From positions 2,294,001-2,358,000 of the forward strand of contig OZ250139.1 in assembly GCA_965237405.1 (NCBI GenBank): DNA of 64,000 nt, written 5' to 3'. The position numbers and the translations under genes are program-made. A model generated the notes under the pieces. That model did no database searches, was not told where the DNA came from, and saw only the letters and a list, made by a program, of their open reading frames with translations. Positions within the stretch are counted from its first letter, which is position 1. Every line of letters begins with the position of its first letter. Positions 16,640 through 26,007 of this stretch are shown here, one piece after another. This stretch comes from CAUZIB01 sp963663925 (GTDB lineage Bacteria; Acidobacteriota; Vicinamibacteria; Vicinamibacterales; UBA8438).

Positions 16640-16875
16640 ACCGCCAGCAGTCGGGGCGACCGGTGAGTATTTAGTGGTCGCAGAACTCTCCCGCCGAGGG
16701 CTGATCGCGACCACCAATCGTGGTGGCGGTATTGGGGCGATGGCCGCGTCTTCTACACGTCGCTCGGACACCTACCGGAAACCTGGACCAACGACGCAGC
16801 GTTCAAGGCGCACCTCACGGGAGGCATTCGTGGGCGCTCGGCCTGGAGAATTGACCGTGCCCGGCGGCCCACGGC
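16640..16875 (+). pseudogene. Mosaic of gene fragments (PD-(D/E)xK-like start, ThuA-like end)
   Basis: Two unrelated coding remnants abut here. At about 16650-16715 one frame reads ATGEYLVVAELSRRGLIATT, resembling the start of a PD-(D/E)xK endonuclease domain. At about 16733-16870 another frame reads WGDGRVFYTSLGHLPETWTN followed by DAAFKAHLTGGIR, which matches the conserved C-terminal end of ThuA-domain (trehalose utilisation-like) proteins. Neither has a start or a full domain. The junction indicates illegitimate recombination. Confidence 0.5.
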
Positions 16876-16933
16876 TACTGAGTGGGCACCCACGTCTTAA
16901 GCTTCTCGAACTTGACTCTGCTACTCTGATGCG

Positions 16934-17248
16934 GTGGAGCAGTCGGCCAAGTTCTTCGTCGGGCAAATCATCCATCACAAGAAACTCGACTATCGTGGCG
17001 CCGTGTTCGACGTGGATGCAACGTTTCAAGGGTCCGATGAGTGGTACGAGTCAGTGGCACGCTCTCGTCCGCCAAAAGACCGGCCGTGGTATCACGTGCT
17101 CGTCGACGGGGCTGAGCACACAACCTACGTCGCTGAACGCCATCTCGAATCCGAAGAACGCGGTAAGCCGATCAAGCACCCCCTAATCGCCGAGCTCTGC
17201 GGCGAGTTTGCAGAGGGGCGGTACTCTATGAGAGGCAGGGTCCAGTAG
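16934..17248 (+). CDS. hspQ: Heat-shock protein HspQ (YccV-type)
   Basis: The 104-residue product contains the HspQ core: KFFVGQIIHHKKLDYRGAVF, DVDATFQGSDEWYE, RPPKDRPWYHVLVDGAEHTT and YVAERHL. The HHKKLDYRGA and PWYHVLVDG motifs are diagnostic. HspQ binds hemimethylated DNA and modulates Lon protease. The start is a GTG at 16934. The protein is of normal family length and is probably a stand-alone gene. It lies downstream of the gene-fragment mosaic. Confidence 0.85.
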   Translation: MEQSAKFFVGQIIHHKKLDYRGAVFDVDATFQGSDEWYESVARSRPPKDRPWYHVLVDGAEHTTYVAERHLESEERGKPIKHPLIAELCGEFAEGRYSMRGRVQ

Positions 17249-17385
17249 AGGCCCCGTGACTCGTAGCAGCAGGGTTGAGCCTCCGGCTTCCACGCTCCGT
17301 CTGATCAGCATCGATGACAGATTGAGGCACCGCAGCCGTCACGGGGTCGACGCGTCGCTGGAAAGCACGCGAAGCCGCGGGCGGT

Positions 17386-17913
17386 TCAACGGGGACGGGA
17401 ACGTCGTCGAAATTCCCACGGTGGCATCGGCGACGGCTGACTCCAAAGCCCTGTTCTGGTCGTTCGAGCCTGCACTTCCGCCCGTGCCAACACGGGGTCA
17501 TCGGAATACCGGGTGTAGTGCCACGCGAGTCCCGCCGTCACCAACGCCACACTGAGGTCCTGGTCATCGATTTGCACCCGACTGACGAGCCGTCCGTACC
17601 GGTCTACATCACGCACATGCACAGTGACACGCTTATTGAAAACTTGCGCGGACGTAAAGGCACTCGCATGTGTCCCAAACGGCTGGTCGGATTCTGGTGT
17701 GTCGATCCCGTCGAGTCTGATGCGCACCGTTGCACCGTCACGCCGGACCGAGATCGTGTCGCCATCGGCCACACGGATAACCGGGCCAGAGAAGGTGTCG
17801 CCGACCTGACCAGACACCAACTCCGGACACAGAAGTGCGACGAGCAGGAGATGGAGTTGTAGCCACAGAATGTGTCGGCACTGTTTGCGGGTGTGACGGA
17901 TGTCCTGGTCCAT
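17386..17913 (-). CDS. Secreted staphylococcal-nuclease-like protein
   Basis: The mature domain has the SNase/TNase signature: GPVIRVADGDTISVRRDGAT (first metal Asp), VRIRLDGIDTPE (catalytic Arg and Asp), and DVDRYGRLVSRVQIDDQDLS with the second catalytic region. I choose the ATG at 17913 because MDQDIRHTRKQC followed by WLQLHLLLVALLCPELVSG forms a signal peptide; an upstream ATG at 17967 is possible. The enzyme would cut DNA or RNA in the periplasm or outside. A C-terminal repeat-like segment (positions 17375-17400) lies just beyond the stop. Confidence 0.85.
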   Translation of the reverse strand: MDQDIRHTRKQCRHILWLQLHLLLVALLCPELVSGQVGDTFSGPVIRVADGDTISVRRDGATVRIRLDGIDTPESDQPFGTHASAFTSAQVFNKRVTVHVRDVDRYGRLVSRVQIDDQDLSVALVTAGLAWHYTRYSDDPVLARAEVQARTTRTGLWSQPSPMPPWEFRRRSRPR

Positions 17914-17936
17914 ACCGACAGCGACCGGTGAGGTGT

Positions 17937-17975
17937 GTAGCCTACCGCGGGACGGCGGGCGGTTCAACGGGGACG
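17937..17975 (+). repeat. Dispersed 39-bp repeat, copy 1
   Basis: The sequence begins GTAGCCTACCGCGGGACGGC and continues with GGGCGGTTCAACGGGGACG. It recurs identically at 26008-26046 and the similarity runs another 25 bases. Shorter versions of its second half occur near 17375 and 23845. All are intergenic or at gene ends. Confidence 0.7.
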
Positions 17976-18115
17976 GGTGTTACGGCTCACGCGGGTGCGC
18001 GCCGAGCTATTGAGGCGGTCCGCTCATATGTCTGACTTTAGTCATAGCGACGTCCGGCTGCAGCTGTAACGCTCGGCGTGTTGGTATCGGTGCACATGTT
18101 GGATAAGATGGCAGC

Positions 18116-19438
18116 ATGCGCCGGCTTCAATGCTTTGCCTTCTTCTTCGCATTCGTCGCGGCAACAGGTACCGTCGACGCCCAACCGTCTGACCGCCCTA
18201 ACGTCATCCTAATCATGGCCGACGACATCGGTTACGAATCTTATGGGGCTTTCGGCGGAACGTCCTACCAGACTCCCGTCCTGGACAACATAGCTACAGA
18301 GGGAATGGTTTTTAGGCACGCCTATTCCAATCCTTTCTGCACGCCAAGCCGCGTGAAGATCATGACTGGCTTGAGCAACGTTCGGAACTATGTCTCGTTT
18401 TCAATCTTGAAGAAGACCGAGAAGACGTTCGGCCATATGATGCAGGAAGCGGGCTATCGCACCGCCATCGCCGGCAAGTGGCAGTTGTATGGGGCCGAAC
18501 ATTACGAGGACATGATTCGGGCCAAGGGATCGCTGCCACAGGACACGGGGTTCGATCGCCATGCCCTCTGGCAGGTCGAAAAATCAGGCAGTCGGTACTG
18601 GGGCCCAACCATCACCATCGACGGCGAGCTGAAACGTTTCGGCGAGGACGTCTATGGACCGGACATCTACACGCAGTTTCTGCTCGATCGCATGGAAGAG
18701 TACAAAGACGAACCCTTCTTCCTCTATTACCCTATGGCGCTGGTCCACTGGCCCTTTGATCCCACACCGGATAGCGCCGACCGGAACAGCACAGACGAAC
18801 AGCAGAACTTTGCGGACATGGTGGCCTACATGGACAAGCTCATCGGCCGCATCATTGAAAAGACCGAGCAGATCGGAATCGCCGAACGCACGCTCATTCT
18901 CATGACCGGTGATAACGGCACCTACGGCGGAGGTAATCCGGCTCATAATCACGGCAAGCCCATCCTGTCAAGAATAGGTAATAAGGTGATTGTCGGTGGA
19001 AAGGGGAAATCCACCGATGCCGGAACCCGGGTGGGTCTGTTTGCTTACCAACCTGGCACCGTTCCCGCTGGCAAAGTTTCAAACGACCTAGTCGATTTCT
19101 CCGACTTCGTACCCACCATTGCCGACGCAACAGGCGCCAATCCCTTGCTGCCAACGGACGGACAGAGTTTCCTCCCCCAGTTGCATGGGAAGCGCGGGAA
19201 TCCGCGGGAAACCATATACGTCTATCACTGGCCACGGCCGGACAAGGGGCAACCGCTGGCGTTCGTGCGCAACCAACGTTGGAAATTGCACAGCGATGGC
19301 CAATTATTTGACATGAAGAACGATGTACTGGAAGAGCGGCCCGTGACCGGTCCGAAGAGCGCGGCCATTCGGAAACAGCTACAGGCAGCCATGGATCGAA
19401 TGCCAGCCAGAGGCCAGACGCTCTTGAAATTCGATTGA
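18116..19438 (+). CDS. Exported sulfatase
   Basis: The 440-residue protein has a signal peptide (LQCFAFFFAFVAATGTVDAQ) and the sulfatase fold: DRPNVILIMADDIGYESYG (metal-binding Asp pair), the formylglycine motif CTPSR with Cys75, then GKWQ and LMTGDNGTYGG. Cys75 would be oxidised to formylglycine by a sulfatase-maturing enzyme not seen in this window. It hydrolyses sulfate esters, probably from sulfated glycans in the periplasm. It is followed by unrelated genes, so it seems to be transcribed alone. The start is at 18116; no better start is apparent. Confidence 0.88.
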   Translation: MRRLQCFAFFFAFVAATGTVDAQPSDRPNVILIMADDIGYESYGAFGGTSYQTPVLDNIATEGMVFRHAYSNPFCTPSRVKIMTGLSNVRNYVSFSILKKTEKTFGHMMQEAGYRTAIAGKWQLYGAEHYEDMIRAKGSLPQDTGFDRHALWQVEKSGSRYWGPTITIDGELKRFGEDVYGPDIYTQFLLDRMEEYKDEPFFLYYPMALVHWPFDPTPDSADRNSTDEQQNFADMVAYMDKLIGRIIEKTEQIGIAERTLILMTGDNGTYGGGNPAHNHGKPILSRIGNKVIVGGKGKSTDAGTRVGLFAYQPGTVPAGKVSNDLVDFSDFVPTIADATGANPLLPTDGQSFLPQLHGKRGNPRETIYVYHWPRPDKGQPLAFVRNQRWKLHSDGQLFDMKNDVLEERPVTGPKSAAIRKQLQAAMDRMPARGQTLLKFD

Positions 19439-19600
19439 GAATGCAACGTGTATGGTTACTCCTCGTGCGGACTGCGTTGGAGATAGGCCGCAAACGGCGT
19501 GAAACAGGGGTGTCAGGACAGGAGCCTTCGTCGCTCAACCGAATGCTAATTCTCCGGATATTGAATGAGCGGATGCACCGCGTATCGGAAAGCGCCGTGT

Positions 19601-19870
19601 TTAGCCAGTCGATTCCGTACGTATCACGCCCGGTGGCTTGGGAATATTCAACTCGATGGTGATGGGTGTCTCCGGTTCCGGCACATCCCGAAGGTTCGGA
19701 CGCTCATAGGCGTAGGTCATCAACACCGTTAGGACCGATGGATGGAGTTTCCCTGTTCGCGCATCGGCCAATAATCAAGCCTGCACTTTCGGGTCTTCCA
19801 CGATGCCCGTGGCCCACTCCCGCACGGCACGCCTGGTCTTGTTGCATAATCCCTTGGGTCGTCCAGGACC
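19601..19870 (-). pseudogene. DUF5681-like protein, degraded copy
   Basis: The minus strand reads KGLCNKTRRAVREWATGIVE, then an in-frame TGA where the intact copy has Arg, then LLADARTGKLHPSVLTVLMT and PETPITIELNIPKPPGV before a stop at 19601. This matches the intact gene at 23900-24199 closely but lacks its N-terminal start and has an internal stop. It lies directly upstream of the SoxC gene on the opposite strand. Confidence 0.7.
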
Positions 19871-20038
19871 AAGACCCCGGTCTCGTAGCTGAGCCGAAAA
19901 CATCCGTCAACAGTCCCCCCGGTCGGCAGTACACTAGAGGGTACTCCGAACTGTGTTCGATTGGTTCCCAAGAGCACCGTATACTGTCGACCGTCAGGAA
20001 GCGATCGCCAGGCAACATCATCTACGAAGGAGAGACCC

Positions 20039-21298
20039 ATGGGTTCGAAACGAACTAATCGAAGGGAATTCCTTAAAGGCGGCGGCGCGTTGGCCGGTGG
20101 TTTGACCTTGGGGGCAGTAAAGCCGGCATTCGGCCAAACACCGGGATCTCAAGCGTTCATCAAGGGCAACGAAGAACTAGTCCCCTATGGCGAGCGCTCC
20201 CGTTTCGTGACCTCGGTACGCATACCGCACGCGCCAGGCGGTAGGCCTTCGCCTGATGCATATGGAAAATATTTTCATATTGCGGCTCCGCTTCAGGATT
20301 CGGTGGGGACGATCACGCCATCCTCGCTCCACTTTGTGGGGACCACCCGTGGCGCCTTCATTCCGGATATCGATCCCCAGGAACATCGTCTCATGATCCA
20401 CGGCATGGTGGACCGTCCGCTGACCTTCACCATGGCGGACTTGAAGCGTCTCCCTTCCGAAACCCGCCTCCATTTTATCGAGTGTGCGGGAAACCGTTCG
20501 AGGCCCCAATATAAGACAGTTCAGGAAACGCACGGAATGACCAGCTGCGCCGAATGGACCGGAGTGCTCCTGTCTGTGCTGCTCAAGGAGGCCGGCGTAA
20601 AAGGCGGGGCGTCCTGGATCGTAGCTGAAGGGTCGGAGGAAGTGAAGGGCGCGTCAAGCATTCCGTTGGCGAAAGCCATGGACGACTGTCTGGTGGCCTA
20701 TGGCATGAACGGCGAGCCGGTGCGTCCCCAGAATGGATTCCCACTGCGGCTGCTGGTTCCCGGCTTCGAAGGTATCTTCAACTCGAAGTATCTCAGGCGA
20801 ATCAAGGTGGTGGACCGGTACTACATGACCTACAACGACTACGGGCATCTTAATCGGCGTGAGGACCGCGAAGGCGCTGCGCTGGGAATGTTGATCGGAC
20901 CGAAATCGGTCATCACCTTTCCGTCCGGCGGACAGCAGCTGCTCGACCGCGGATTCTACGAGGTCAGCGGCTTAGCCTGGTCCGGTGGGGGCGCCATTCG
21001 CAGGGTGGAGGTATCCACCGACGGCGGCCGACGCTGGGCAGACGCCGAGATTCGGGGGACGGCGCATCGCATGGCGCATACCCGGTTTAGCTTCCAGTGG
21101 ACTTGGGACGGACAAGAGACCGAGCTCCTGTCGCGCTGCACGGACGAACCGGGCCAGGTCCAACCGACGCGAGTTCAGATCGCCGAGTTCTTCGGAGAGC
21201 GCGCGGATGATGAGTCATTCCGTGTGCGGGGCATGGACAATTCCATCCAGCCGTGGAGGGTCGCGAGCGATGGGAGCGTGCACAATGCGATTACTTAG
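20039..21298 (+). CDS. soxC: SoxC-like sulfite dehydrogenase, molybdopterin subunit
   Basis: The start at 20039 has a GGAGAG ribosome-binding site and gives MGSKRTNRREFLKGGGAL, a twin-arginine signal. The oxidoreductase molybdopterin-binding domain follows, with the Mo-ligating Cys149 in HFIECAGNRS. The C-terminal Mo-cofactor dimerisation domain has VSGLAWSGGGAIRRVEVSTD and ends in FRVRGMDNSIQPW. SoxC normally pairs with cytochrome SoxD in periplasmic sulfur oxidation; a cytochrome c gene follows and overlaps by 14 bases. No other sox genes are visible, so it may serve sulfite detoxification instead of full thiosulfate oxidation. Confidence 0.87.
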   Translation: MGSKRTNRREFLKGGGALAGGLTLGAVKPAFGQTPGSQAFIKGNEELVPYGERSRFVTSVRIPHAPGGRPSPDAYGKYFHIAAPLQDSVGTITPSSLHFVGTTRGAFIPDIDPQEHRLMIHGMVDRPLTFTMADLKRLPSETRLHFIECAGNRSRPQYKTVQETHGMTSCAEWTGVLLSVLLKEAGVKGGASWIVAEGSEEVKGASSIPLAKAMDDCLVAYGMNGEPVRPQNGFPLRLLVPGFEGIFNSKYLRRIKVVDRYYMTYNDYGHLNRREDREGAALGMLIGPKSVITFPSGGQQLLDRGFYEVSGLAWSGGGAIRRVEVSTDGGRRWADAEIRGTAHRMAHTRFSFQWTWDGQETELLSRCTDEPGQVQPTRVQIAEFFGERADDESFRVRGMDNSIQPWRVASDGSVHNAIT

Positions 21299-21845
21299 GC
21301 TGCTCTCGTTTCTGATGCTGCTTGGGGGCTCCGCGATAGCGCAGTCACCCACGTATGGTGTGGGAAGTACCCCGAGCGCAGAAGAAATCCGTGCCTGGGA
21401 TATCTCCATCAGTCCTACGGGAGAGGAACTCCCGCCGGGGCGCGGAACCTCCACGGAAGGCGAGCTAGTCTATCGGCGACAATGCGCAGTATGCCATGGG
21501 GGGGAAGGGCAAGGGGCCGGCGCTCCCAGGTTGGTAAAACCCAACGCGGAACCCAATATCGACCCCTGGGACTTGGGGCGAATACTGCCGATACGCGCGC
21601 CGTACGCGACGGGGGTATGGGATTACATCAATCGCGGCATGCCTCTCAATCGAGAGGGAACCCTCACCGCCGATCAGGTCTACGCGCTGACGGCCTACTT
21701 GCTCTATTTAAACGCTGTCATCCCGGAGGACACGGTACTTGACGCCCAGAGTCTCCCGAAGGTAGAGATGCCAAATCGTGATAACTTCGCTCCCCTACCG
21801 GAGTGGAAGCGCGGGATGCAAAGGCTTCCAGATTACCCCTACTAG
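21285..21845 (+). CDS. SoxD-like periplasmic cytochrome c
   Basis: The ATG at 21285 overlaps the end of the soxC-like gene by 14 bases, which indicates translational coupling. A signal peptide (LLSFLMLLGGSAIAQ) precedes one c-type haem site CAVCH at residues 67-71. The distal Met ligand is probably in the RGMPLNREG segment. SoxD-type cytochromes accept electrons from the molybdopterin subunit. The 186-residue length is that of a mono-haem protein. Confidence 0.8.
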   Translation: MRLLRLLSFLMLLGGSAIAQSPTYGVGSTPSAEEIRAWDISISPTGEELPPGRGTSTEGELVYRRQCAVCHGGEGQGAGAPRLVKPNAEPNIDPWDLGRILPIRAPYATGVWDYINRGMPLNREGTLTADQVYALTAYLLYLNAVIPEDTVLDAQSLPKVEMPNRDNFAPLPEWKRGMQRLPDYPY

Positions 21846-22047
21846 ATCTTCGTCTACAGGAACCCCGACCCCATTTGGGGCCAACAATAGACAGTAACTA
21901 GGGCTCGAAAAATCTAGTCAAAGGCCTTTTTCTTTAACCCTGGCCTCTCACACGCCCGATACACCTCGCCCATGCCCCCACCAGCTGGCACCCTTTGGCT
22001 CTAAACGCAGCATCTCAGGTCTTTCTCCTCTCAGCCCTAGAAGTTTT
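21846..22047 (+). other. Intergenic region after the SoxC/SoxD pair
   Basis: This stretch carries no gene. A weak hairpin (CCCC-ATTT-GGGG, near 21872) lies soon after the cytochrome stop and could act in transcription termination, but there is no adjoining T-tract. The rest is AT-richer sequence with no recognisable motif. Confidence 0.3.
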
Positions 22048-23383
22048 TTGGACACCCTAGGTTTGTCGGAGCAACATTTGGTCAAACATCTCTACTCCAC
22101 GCCAGCTCGTTTGGAACGTGCATTCACTCTACTTGTCGCGGTCTCGCTTGCCGCCACCGTAGAGGCATCTCAGGATCACGCTCATCCGGCGTCTAACGCT
22201 AGTGATCACGAATCTCGCCAGACGCAACACGAACACGTCACCCCATCTGACCGGTGGCAAGTCATGCAGGATGGGGTTGTCTTTCTCACGTTCAACCGTC
22301 AGGCCAAGCCGAGGGGGGCAACAGAGCTGGTCTCACAGAACTGGTGGATGGGCATGGGGAACCGGGCTGTGGGTAACGGGACCTTGACATTTCGAGCCAT
22401 GCTCAGTCTCGAACCGCTCACCTTGGGTGGTAACGGCTACAACGAACTCTTTCAGACCGGTGCGACCCATCGGGGCCGTCCTCTCACTGACCATCAGCAT
22501 CCCCACGATTTCGTGATGCAGTTGACGGCGGTGTGGCGGGTGCCGTTGTCGAACCGGACCAGCATCACCGTCGCAGGAGGGCCCGTGGGGGAGGGCCACA
22601 CTGGGGCCAGTCGCCTTTATGCACCGACTGTCCGCCGCAGAGAATCCGTTTGCACCATTAGGACATCACACGTTCGACTCGACGCACACCACCAAAGGAG
22701 TCATCGCAATGAGAGTGGACGCCGGCCCAATAGCCATTGAGGGATCGGTGTTCCACGGCGGTATGCCAAATGAAAGTCGGTGGGAAATTTCAGATGTTGG
22801 CGCACTCGACTCGTGGGCGACTCGGGTGTGGTTACGGCCCAGTGCGTCCTGGGCGTTTCAAGTCTCTCATGGGTTCTTAAAGAAGCCCATGGCACTCATG
22901 CCGGGTAATGTGCGTCGCACCACGGCATCCGTGTCTTGGCTAACCGAATCGGACGCCCAGTTCACGGCCCTGACTGCCGGGTACGGTCGTAACGATAAAG
23001 ACCACGCTGATTCCTTCTCGGATGCTTTCTTTGTAGAAGCGACCCGTCGCTTCTCTCCGCATGTTATCTACAGTCGCTTTGAGGCGGTGGACGTGGAAAC
23101 GGGACTATTCTTGGGGACCACGACGCACATGGGCAGCGGCCATGCCGAGCCGGGCACGGTCGTGGCCTTGACGGTCGGGGCGATGCGAGATTTACCTCAA
23201 CTTGGGCGTTTTGAACTCGGTGTCGGAGGGGATGTCACCGTTCATAAGGTGCCCGCTCAGCTGGCGACCACCTACGGGTCACGGCCTGTATCGTTCAAGA
23301 TATTCTTACGACTTCGGCCACCAGTTTCGTCAATGGGAAGAATGCGAAACGGGCCGATGATGCAACCGATGGGAGAGAGGTGA
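22048..23383 (+). pseudogene. Outer-membrane-like protein, frameshifted
   Basis: Two overlapping frames together form one long protein. The first (22048-22740) starts with a signal-like hydrophobic stretch, a His/Asp-rich region (SQDHAHPASNASDHESR) and a barrel-like domain with HQHPHDFVMQLTAVW. The second (22619-23383) resumes with TLGPVAFMHRLSAAENPFAP and runs to an ordinary stop. The shift occurs near 22590, where VGE should lead into ATLGPV. Similar proteins with HQHPHD are found next to metal-resistance genes, and a small thioredoxin-like gene lies just downstream. Function unknown. Confidence 0.6.
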
Positions 23384-23432
23384 TGAACAACGCCACCACG
23401 GAACTGTCCTTTCGAGGCGGCAAGCGGCTCGA

Positions 23433-23696
23433 CTAGGCCGGACTCCCGATGCCGAGGGCGCGCAACGCATCAGCATCGATGGCTCCACTCTGGCAGCAGT
23501 CGGCGAGGATGCCGTTTACCGCGACCGCAGGGACACGGACGACCCCATATTTCTTGGCCTTCTGTTGGGTCGCCTCATCGTTCATATCCAGCACGTCAAT
23601 ACCACAGCTCGGGCACGCCAACTCTTGAACAAGCTGTACCGCCTCATCGCAGAGCGGGCATCCCGCGGTGAATACCTCGACTTTTCTGAGCGTCAT
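23433..23696 (-). CDS. Small thioredoxin/glutaredoxin-like protein
   Basis: The 87-residue product begins MTLRKVEVFTAGCPLCDEAV, with a GCPLC redox motif at the N-terminus of a thioredoxin-fold helix. A second Cys pair (ACPSCGI) and a cis-Pro region (GVVRVPAVAVNG) follow. Further Cys residues (ADCCQSG) sit near the C-terminus. Such proteins occur in mercury or other metal-resistance loci. It is convergent with the frameshifted outer-membrane-like gene. Confidence 0.7.
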   Translation of the reverse strand: MTLRKVEVFTAGCPLCDEAVQLVQELACPSCGIDVLDMNDEATQQKAKKYGVVRVPAVAVNGILADCCQSGAIDADALRALGIGSPA

Positions 23697-23899
23697 GTCA
23701 CACCATCCTTTGGATCATCCCTTCTGCATTCACCGAACCCCCGCCGCCGGCGCGATGACGAAAAGGCGTGTGGAGCAAAGTGTCATGAAACTCGACCGCC
23801 GACCATGACAACGAACGGTGAGACAACTAGCGTAGCCCAGGCCGGCGGGCGGATCAACGGGGACGGCTCGGGTGTACCGCGTAGGGGAAAGTACTGGGA

Positions 23900-24199
23900 T
23901 TAGCCCGTCGAGTCCGTACGCCTCACGCCCGGTGGTTTCGGAATGTTCAACTCGATGGTGATGGGCGTCTCCGGTTCCGGCACGTCCCGAAAGTTCGGAC
24001 GCCCATAGGCGTAGGCCATCAGCGCCATCAGGAGCGATGGATGGAGTTTCCCCACCCGTGCATCGGCCAGCAAGCGGGCTTGCACTTGTGGGTCTTCCAC
24101 GATGCCCGTGGCCCACTCCCGTACGGCACGCCTGGTCTTGTTGCATGACCCCTTGGGTCGTCCGAGCAGGTTTCCTGATTGGCCGGGTTCGAAGGGCAT
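23900..24199 (-). CDS. DUF5681 domain protein
   Basis: The 99-residue product starts FEPGQSGNLLGRPKGSCNKT, the DUF5681 hallmark (F-x-x-G-x-S-G-N-P-x-G-R-P-x-G), followed by RAVREWATGIVEDPQVQARL. These proteins are usually found in prophages and mobile elements, often near terminase genes, and are of unknown function. A degraded copy is at 19601-19870. No phage structural genes are near it in this window. Confidence 0.65.
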   Translation of the reverse strand: MPFEPGQSGNLLGRPKGSCNKTRRAVREWATGIVEDPQVQARLLADARVGKLHPSLLMALMAYAYGRPNFRDVPEPETPITIELNIPKPPGVRRTDSTG

Positions 24200-24556
24200 T
24201 GTTTTTGGAATGTTGTTTACAGCGCAGCCAGATCGCGTTCAGGCGGCTATCAATAACGACTAGTTGATTCCAATAGCGACAGGGAGTATCAACGGCTGGG
24301 TGTAGCGGCTCAAAATACTGAAGAACTCCAGTGTTAGGCCGTCAATTCGGTGGCTTTCCGCAGCGTATCCATCTCTTTCAGCCAGCCCTGTACCTGGTTC
24401 CAACTCGGAACGGTTAGGGACGCCACACCTTCCTGATAGGGACACTTAAGGAACAGTCACACCAGGTCACGCCGAGCACGATCCCCGCTGTCATCTCTTA
24501 CCGGTGACGAATGTTACGACAACGGAAGGCTAGGCAACGAGTAAAGTGTCTGTCGG
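24200..24556 (-). other. Intergenic stretch with the second 125-bp repeat copy
   Basis: I see no intact gene here. The notable content is the reverse-orientation copy of the 16400-16524 repeat at 24307-24431; its frame would encode VASLTVPSWNQVQGWLKEMD and stops after TELTA. Flanking bases look non-coding. Confidence 0.4.
24307..24431 (-). repeat. Dispersed 125-bp repeat, copy 2
   Basis: This is the inverted copy of the 16400-16524 segment, with about nine differences by eye. It lies next to the DUF5681 gene, while copy 1 lies upstream of HspQ. Confidence 0.6.
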
Positions 24557-25987
24557 CTATCTGATGTAACCGAGCGAACGGAGGTTCTCGAGCTCCTCTG
24601 GCGAGTATTGAGGCGCCTGGTCCGTACCTTCGCTCCTCTGTCCAGCCTCGTTCAGTCGCTTGGCCAGCAGCCCCTTCATCAACTCCGCGAGCTCGGCATG
24701 GTCTGCGATGATGTTCTTCGTCTCCATCGGATCGCTTCGCACTTCGTAGAGTTCGTACTCGCTCTGCTGCATCGACCGTTGATACTGCTCGGTCGGCACA
24801 TGCAATAGCTTCCACCGAGCGTCCTCGATCGAGCGAAGGAACTCGTGTTGCTTTAGTCCGCCCTCACCAGCCTCGATGACGACGTAATCGTCCACGCGAT
24901 CCGCCTCGCCCCGCAACACGGGTACCAGCGACTGGCCATGCCACTTGACACCTTCCGGAACGTCCCACCCCATCAAATCGATAATCGTAGGAACGAGATG
25001 AATCAAGCCAACGGGATAGCTAACCCGCGAACCCGGATCTGGTGCTCCCGGTCGATACACGACGAAGGGGATCCAAGAACTGGCATTGTACGGATACCAA
25101 CCATGCTCGAAGAAGTAGTGATGCTCCCCGAGGCTTTCCCCGTGGTCAGCGGTCAGTACGACCAGTGAGTCGTCCAGAATGCCGCGGGCCTTGAACGCCT
25201 CGAGCAAGCGCCCGATCTGAGAATCAGTGTAGGCAATCTCGCCGTCGTAGTTGGCGACATACCATCCCAATGTGGCCTGTTCTCCGTTCCGACGCCAGTA
25301 ACGACCGGCGACTCCGCTGTTGTAGTTACCGTCGTCTTCGTTCAGCCTAAGCAGTGTCGAATCGTAGTGCTCATCCTCAAAGAACGGTTCCGCGTACGGC
25401 GACGGCGGATCGTAGGTGGCGTGCGGATCAACGTAATGAACCCACAAGAAGAACGGCGCCTCTCCCCTGCCACCGTCCAGCCAAGCCACAGCGGCGTCGG
25501 TGACAGTATCCGCCCGAAACCCGAGGGGACCACTGACAAGCTTGTAGCTCTCGATGTAAGTGTCGAATCCCTGGCCGAAGTTGGTCGCGGCCCCGAGCAC
25601 GCCGTTGGAGACGACGGCCGCCGTGCGCAAACCCTACTGCTTGGCGATCTCGGCCAACATGATCTCATCGTCTTCGATGTATTGCCCACGTGATCCGAAC
25701 ATCACGCCCGTCACGTGTGGAGGCCGGCCTGTGAACATCGAAACCATGCTCGGCACTGTCTTCGGCCACGGCGCCCTGGCCTTGTCGAAGGTCACACCTC
25801 TCTCGGCAAAGGCGTCGATGAACGGTGTTGTGCGACGGGCGTAACCGTAAAGGCTCATGTGGTCGGCGTGAAGCGTGTCGACGGAGATTACGATGACGTT
25901 CGCGGGTGGCACTGGCGGCGTGACGGCACATCCCCCAACCAACAGAGCCGAAACGAGAACACGATGGAACCTTAGTGCTGGTTTCAT
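24557..25987 (-). pseudogene. Sulfatase-like hydrolase lipoprotein with an internal amber codon
   Basis: The frame runs from 25987 to 24557 with one TAG at 25634-25636, where AEIAKQ is followed by stop and then GLRTAAVVSNGVLG in the same frame. A lipobox (LLVGGCA) precedes NVIVISVDTLHADHMSLYGY, the metal-binding start of the alkaline-phosphatase superfamily. The usual Cys/Ser-x-Pro-x-Arg is replaced by TVPSMVSMFTG, with a Thr nucleophile position, so this may be a phosphotransferase or non-formylglycine hydrolase. Other motifs (VVLTADHGESLGEH) are intact. It needs readthrough to be functional. Confidence 0.75.
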
Positions 25988-26007
25988 GACTCGATATCCG
26001 AGGCCTG

